From Galliscardovia ingluviei (GTDB lineage: Bacteria > Actinomycetota > Actinomycetes > Actinomycetales > Bifidobacteriaceae), in NCBI RefSeq assembly GCF_014635685.1, contig NZ_BMDH01000006.1, positions 1-48,317 of the forward strand: a stretch of DNA of 48,317 bases, given 5' to 3'. The first letter of the stretch is position 1; every line of letters begins with the position of its first letter. The notes beneath the pieces were generated by a model, which was not told the DNA's origin, did not search any database, and saw nothing but the letters and a program-made list of their open reading frames with translations. This document shows positions 44,930-48,317 of the stretch, piece after piece. A program made the translations under genes and the position numbers.

Positions 44930-45610
44930 ATGGCATTATTTGATTCACCATTCCGCGCCACTGACCCTGAACCAGAGCCAGAACCAGTGTCGTTTGATTT
45001 TCCCTCAGTGAACGCTGACAACACGGCATACGATGCCTCTGCTGCCCCATCACTAGTAGAGGAAACAGAACCAGTGGAAGAACCTACACCAGTATCCGAG
45101 ACTGAACCAGAACCAGCGGACTCTCAGCCAGTAGACAACGGGGAACAGACCGGCGATAAGCAAACACGGAAAACCAAACGAGGTGTAGACCTGAGCAAAC
45201 TCAACGCGCAAAACATTCAAACCGTAGTAGACCTCTACCAGTACATCAACACAGACACGGGTATGAAACTTGCACAAGTGCTCCTCGACACAAGCGCCCA
45301 CAACACAGCAAACCTCACCGAGCAAGTATTAGACGCGAAAACACAAAAACGTGTCGAACCATTCATCAAAGCACTCACCCCACTATCAGCAGACGGCGCG
45401 GATAGCCTCACACGCATTGCAGACCTCTCACTCATGGCGGGCGAAAACACTGATAACCTGTACATGCTCCTGCGCGTGCTACGTCTCATCGCCCCAGACA
45501 AGACGTGGGCTGCTTCCACTAAAGCGCCACGAGACATTGCGCTTAATATTGCGCGAACATGGGACGACAGTATTGACCTGAGTGGCGTGCAACTGTTCCT
45601 CATGAAATAG
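44930..45610 (+). CDS. Acidic, disordered-N protein of unknown function
   Basis: 226 residues, ATG behind TTTGGAGTATTCTT. The first 75 residues are rich in Pro and Glu (EPEPEPVSFDFPSV; EPVEEPTPVSETEPEP) and likely disordered. The rest is helical: GVDLSKLNAQNIQTVVDLYQ, LDAKTQKRVEPFIKALTPLS, LYMLLRVLRLIAPDKTWAAS. No family recognised. It has its own promoter and terminator, so it is a one-gene unit divergent from the transfer operon. It could be a DNA-mimic-like or scaffold protein; this is speculation. Confidence 0.68.
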   Translation: MALFDSPFRATDPEPEPEPVSFDFPSVNADNTAYDASAAPSLVEETEPVEEPTPVSETEPEPADSQPVDNGEQTGDKQTRKTKRGVDLSKLNAQNIQTVVDLYQYINTDTGMKLAQVLLDTSAHNTANLTEQVLDAKTQKRVEPFIKALTPLSADGADSLTRIADLSLMAGENTDNLYMLLRVLRLIAPDKTWAASTKAPRDIALNIARTWDDSIDLSGVQLFLMK

Positions 45611-45671
45611 GCTTGAGTGTAGCGCGGGTAGTTATTTTCCTTCTCTTCTCCTCCACGCTACACTCACACGA

Positions 45672-45712
45672 ATAATGCCCGACACGGAAAACTTCATGTC
45701 GGGCATTTTCTT
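45672..45712. terminator. Bidirectional rho-independent terminator
   Basis: AATGCCCGACA and TGTCGGGCATT form an 11-bp stem with a 12-base loop, followed by TTTC on the right-hand side and preceded by few As on the left. It separates the convergent genes ending at 45610 and 45731. Confidence 0.8.
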
Positions 45713-45730
45713 ACGCAAAAAAGTGTACGC

Positions 45731-45973
45731 CTATAATGCGGGCATCACTGGAATAAACTGTGTTATTGGCGGAATGTCATGAATTGCTGTAGTCACCATC
45801 GCCTGCTCTACAGCCTCACGCCACTGGAGCACATACTCTTTACGGTAAAACTCAGGACGAGACGGGTTATTGTACTGTTCAGTAAGCCAATCGCGAATCT
45901 CACCGAGCGTCTCCCACTGCTCCATACGCAAACTTGTCATCTCATCATTTTTCAGAATCTGATTTTTCATCAT
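45731..45973 (-). CDS. Small protein, unrecognised
   Basis: 80 residues, tandem ATG codons behind GAGAGTGGTTCA. Helical, charged: NQILKNDEMTSLRMEQWETL, GEIRDWLTEQYNNPSRPEFY, then a proline-rich end (IHDIPPITQFIPVMPAL). It starts 12 bases after the stop of the small membrane gene and shares its operon. No family recognised. Confidence 0.6.
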   Translation of the reverse strand: MMKNQILKNDEMTSLRMEQWETLGEIRDWLTEQYNNPSRPEFYRKEYVLQWREAVEQAMVTTAIHDIPPITQFIPVMPAL

Positions 45974-45985
45974 TGAACCACTCTC

Positions 45986-46237
45986 TTACTGTAGGTTGAA
46001 TCCCAGCGTGCACACAGCTAGTGTGAGTAAAGACAGTATGAACAACACCATGCCAACAGTCGCAGTCCATGAAATAATAGACGAAGCGCCATGATACGTG
46101 TTAGCGCCTGTAACACCAACGCGAACCAGTGTCACAGCGAACACGAGAATGCTGATAGTAAACAATCCCAATGCGCACGCGAAACACATGCCAGCAAGGT
46201 TTGCGACCAGTTGCGTGAAAAGGGTAAGCGTGTTCAT
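45986..46237 (-). CDS. Small two-helix membrane protein
   Basis: 83 residues from the ATG at 46237, behind AAGGACATTGATT. Two membrane helices (GMCFACALGLFTISILVFAV; WTATVGMVLFILSLLTLAVC) with a short Thr/Ser-rich loop between. VirB2/TrbC-like pilins have a similar layout, so it is a second candidate for a pilin-like subunit. First gene of a two-gene operon driven by the promoter at 46279-46306. Confidence 0.6.
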   Translation of the reverse strand: MNTLTLFTQLVANLAGMCFACALGLFTISILVFAVTLVRVGVTGANTYHGASSIISWTATVGMVLFILSLLTLAVCTLGFNLQ

Positions 46238-46278
46238 AATCAATGTCCTTAACGTGTTGAATCGTATTGACTAGTGTG

Positions 46279-46306
46279 CACGCTTTAATTATATGGCGTA
46301 ATACGC
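46279..46306 (-). promoter_or_regulatory. Leftward promoter of the shared type
   Basis: Read leftward, TATTACGCCATATAATTAAA then GC matches the recurrent motif except for the CAG part. It lies about 45 bases before the ATG at 46237. Confidence 0.5.
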
Positions 46307-46469
46307 TACGCCAATAATCGACATGATAATTGCCGCATAAACATTAGAAAACAACACGTGCGGCAACACGAGCAAAAATTTTGAACCACTAATCCAGTAA
46401 CGCATAATAGAAAGTGCACGGCGTAATCATACGTTGCGAAACACGCTATAGAGAAAGAACACAACTATT

Positions 46470-46841
46470 ATGGCAACAACACAAAATCACATTACTCTCG
46501 ACATGAACCAGCTAGAAGCAATTGGCATTCCAGAAGCACTCGCCTACACGATGGACTGTGTGCAGCATTTCCACACTGTGCCCGATGTTGGTAACCTGCA
46601 CGCCACGCTACCAGTGCTGGAATCCTATGTTGAAAGTATTGAACGCACTACGCCAAGTCTCTTGAGCACTATCCCACAACAGTACGTTCACCTGCTGTAC
46701 CGGTATGTGATTAACAAAATTACCAGCACCGAACCACCAGAACAGCGTTTTTGGTTCACCATTAAGCAAGGATTACAAGACCCGACAGAGCTTACAGCAC
46801 TCCCTCACTATGTGAATGAGCTTATTGAACAACACCAGTAA
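46470..46841 (+). CDS. Small protein, unrecognised
   Basis: 123 residues, ATG with a weak site (GAGAAAGAACACAACTATT). Helical overall: QLEAIGIPEALAYTMDCVQH, LPVLESYVESIERTTPSLLS, YVHLLYRYVINKITSTEP. No membrane segment. A TTGCGA ... TATAGA promoter pair lies about 30 bases upstream. First gene of a rightward set that leads into the antirepressor. No family recognised. Confidence 0.62.
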   Translation: MATTQNHITLDMNQLEAIGIPEALAYTMDCVQHFHTVPDVGNLHATLPVLESYVESIERTTPSLLSTIPQQYVHLLYRYVINKITSTEPPEQRFWFTIKQGLQDPTELTALPHYVNELIEQHQ

Positions 46842-46848
46842 CAAGATT

Positions 46849-47091
46849 ATGGCACGCAGAATTAACGGGTTACGGCTCTCTCCTAAGCAGTGCGACATGA
46901 TACGAGCATTGTTTGAGCGAAGCGTTGTTACCACTTTGAACGGGTATGAAGAGCGTACTGCTCTCTCACTTGAACAGTTGGATATTTGTGAGTGTGTGAA
47001 CGAGAGTGTTTATGCACTCACCGAGTACGGGTATGAGTTGGCGCTTCGTCTTGAGCGCAGATACATGCAACAGGAAAGGAAAACAGCATGA
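46849..47091 (+). CDS. Small DNA-binding-like protein, unrecognised
   Basis: 80 residues from the ATG at 46849; an in-frame ATG at 46816 overlapping the previous gene would add 11. MARRINGLRLSPKQCDMIRA then LSLEQLDICECVNESVYALT, EYGYELALRLERRYM. The basic start and helical arrangement would suit a small regulator. The stop overlaps the antirepressor start region (ATGA), so the genes are coupled. No family recognised. Confidence 0.58.
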   Translation: MARRINGLRLSPKQCDMIRALFERSVVTTLNGYEERTALSLEQLDICECVNESVYALTEYGYELALRLERRYMQQERKTA

Positions 47092-47945
47092 ATAATAAAC
47101 AAGGGCAAACTATGCGTAATATGAACGACAATAACCAACTGCAACAATTCACTTTTAATGATAGTGAAGTTCGCATAATCACTGATAGTAAGAATGACCC
47201 ATGGTTTGTTGCTAAAGATGTCTGCATTATTCTAGGTCACACTAATCCATCTGTGGCACTAGCTCAATTAGATGAAGATGAGATTACAAAAATTGACCCT
47301 AAACAATTCTTAGGGTCAGAGAATCGCAGTAATCAAGCCGTAAACATCATATCTGAGGCTGGCTTATATAAGCTCATCATGCGCTCACGCAAAGAAAATG
47401 CCAAGCCATTTCAACGTTGGGTAGCTCACGAAGTACTTCCAAGTATCCGTAAACACGGCGCGTATGCCACCCCAGAAACCATAGAAAACATCATCAACGA
47501 CCCCGAGTTCGGCATACGCCTTCTAACCGAACTAAAAAACGAAAAAGACAAACGCATAGAAGCTGAACGTAAACAAGCAGCGGCAGAAACCCACGCGAAA
47601 ATGCTTGAACCTAAAGCACGGTTCGCGGACGCATACTCAGCAAGCAGCAAATGCATCCTCGTAGGCGAACTCGCAAAAATCCTCACACAAAACGGATACA
47701 CAACCGGACAACAACGGCTCTTTCAACAGTTAAAACAAGAAGGCTACCTCATGAAAAGAAACGGCAACCCACACTTCCCCACACAAAAAAGCATGAATCT
47801 AGGATTATTCGAGATAAAAACAACTATCATCACACACTCAAACGGTGAAGAACACCCATCATTCACCACAAAAGTCACCCCGAAAGGACAAGCCTACTTC
47901 ATTAACAAATACCTCCACAGCAAGCCAGCAGCATTACGCGCGTAA
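47088..47945 (+). CDS. Phage-type antirepressor, BRO-N plus KilAC domains
   Basis: 285 residues. Residues about 18-125 form a BRO-N domain (VRIITDSKNDPWFVAKDVCI, NPSVALAQLDEDEITKI, NIISEAGLYKLIMRSRKENA, FQRWVAHEVLPSIRKHGAYA). After a coiled link, residues about 195-280 form a KilAC-type domain (LVGELAKILTQNGYTTGQQR, LFQQLKQEGYLMKRNGNPHF). This is the standard phage antirepressor build. It overlaps the previous stop by four bases. It may control a repressor elsewhere on the element. Confidence 0.9.
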   Translation: MNNKQGQTMRNMNDNNQLQQFTFNDSEVRIITDSKNDPWFVAKDVCIILGHTNPSVALAQLDEDEITKIDPKQFLGSENRSNQAVNIISEAGLYKLIMRSRKENAKPFQRWVAHEVLPSIRKHGAYATPETIENIINDPEFGIRLLTELKNEKDKRIEAERKQAAAETHAKMLEPKARFADAYSASSKCILVGELAKILTQNGYTTGQQRLFQQLKQEGYLMKRNGNPHFPTQKSMNLGLFEIKTTIITHSNGEEHPSFTTKVTPKGQAYFINKYLHSKPAALRA

Positions 47946-47969
47946 CCAACATCAAGAAAGGACACAGCA

Positions 47970-48317
47970 TTGAGCAAATACACCATCACCCCAGAACAAG
48001 CCACCCACCACCAACAGCAACGACAAGACTACCTCGAAGCCTACGCGCACGCCATCCACACCCTCACAGGCAACACCTACACCGCGGACGAAATCCAAGG
48101 GCACGCGGACGCAGTAGCCGACAGCATCATCCACCGTCTCACCCTCGAACCACTCAACCAACTCACCCTCCAAACACTCGTCACCATCATAGACGGCAGA
48201 CCCTTCGACATCGCGTGGGCACACATGAGCGAACAACAACAAACCGAATACAAAAACCAAGCCAGCACCATCGCCGAACACCTACAACAACGCCTCGCCT
48301 ACAGTTGGATAATCCCA
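47970..48317 (+). CDS. Unrecognised protein, cut by the window end
   Basis: At least 116 residues from a TTG start behind GAAAGGACACAGCA, open to the last base. SKYTITPEQATHHQQQRQDY, LEAYAHAIHTLTGNTYTADE, IQGHADAVADSIIHRLTLEP. Helical and His/Gln-rich. It starts 25 bases after the antirepressor stop and is likely in the same operon. No family recognised; the missing C-terminus could change that. Confidence 0.6.
   Translation, partial: MSKYTITPEQATHHQQQRQDYLEAYAHAIHTLTGNTYTADEIQGHADAVADSIIHRLTLEPLNQLTLQTLVTIIDGRPFDIAWAHMSEQQQTEYKNQASTIAEHLQQRLAYSWIIP

Overview
The window looks like part of a conjugative plasmid, or a plasmid-like integrative element, of the Bifidobacteriaceae (Bifidobacterium/Gardnerella/Alloscardovia type). 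The evidence is a plasmid initiator beside an iteron array, a small ParA with a partner gene, Gram-positive type IV secretion genes, sortase substrates ending in actinobacterial LAxTG signals, several toxin-antitoxin loci and two IS200/IS605-type insertions. No ribosomal, tRNA or core metabolic genes are present. Taxonomy and functions come from reading the sequence and translations only; no database search was run.

Layout. 1-1419: about eleven iterons, an AT-rich stretch and a leftward RepA-type initiator. 1438-5788: small unrecognised proteins in short operons, then a YefM-YoeB module. 5869-13806: two very large leftward surface proteins, one with eleven InlB-type B-repeats and one resembling Antigen I/II or PrgB adhesins; both end in LAxTG signals. 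The first has a reading-frame problem at its signal peptide. 14040-15435: a solo TnpB element. 15655-21178: BrnT-like and HigBA-like toxin-antitoxin genes, a damaged HigA relative, a membrane coiled-coil protein and RNA-like structures. 21258-25545: small membrane proteins, a TcpC/VirB8-like protein and a leftward operon of two membrane proteins plus an sce7726-like nuclease-fold protein. 25610-27500: a complete tnpA/tnpB IS, which truncates the last gene of the next operon. 27485-30244: seven coupled leftward genes that appear to be divergent paralogues of one undescribed family. 30811-33506: three successive proteins sharing a replisome-organiser-like N-domain, a loader-like protein, and C-rich repeats with an AT-rich tract inside the largest gene, which resembles a lambda-type origin. 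33542-34548: parA and a parB-like gene. 34723-44325: leftward conjugation operons (VirB6-like protein, TcpE-like protein, small membrane proteins, HerA/FtsK-type ATPase, replication-relaxation-like protein, TadZ/MinD-like ATPase). 44930-48317: an acidic protein, small proteins, a BRO/KilAC antirepressor and a gene cut by the window end.

How it fits together. Replication (iterons/RepA and possibly a second origin), partition and addiction modules maintain the element. The secretion genes would transfer it, and the wall-anchored adhesins may bring mating cells together, as PrgB does on enterococcal plasmids. A recurrent promoter (an ACAG box, then a TATAAT-like box, then AAAGC) precedes most of the unrecognised small-gene operons on both strands and suggests one shared regulatory programme. 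The most novel parts are the paralogue array at 27.5-30.2 kb, this promoter family, and the triplicated replisome-organiser module with its possible intragenic origin. No relaxase is visible, so that function must lie outside the window.
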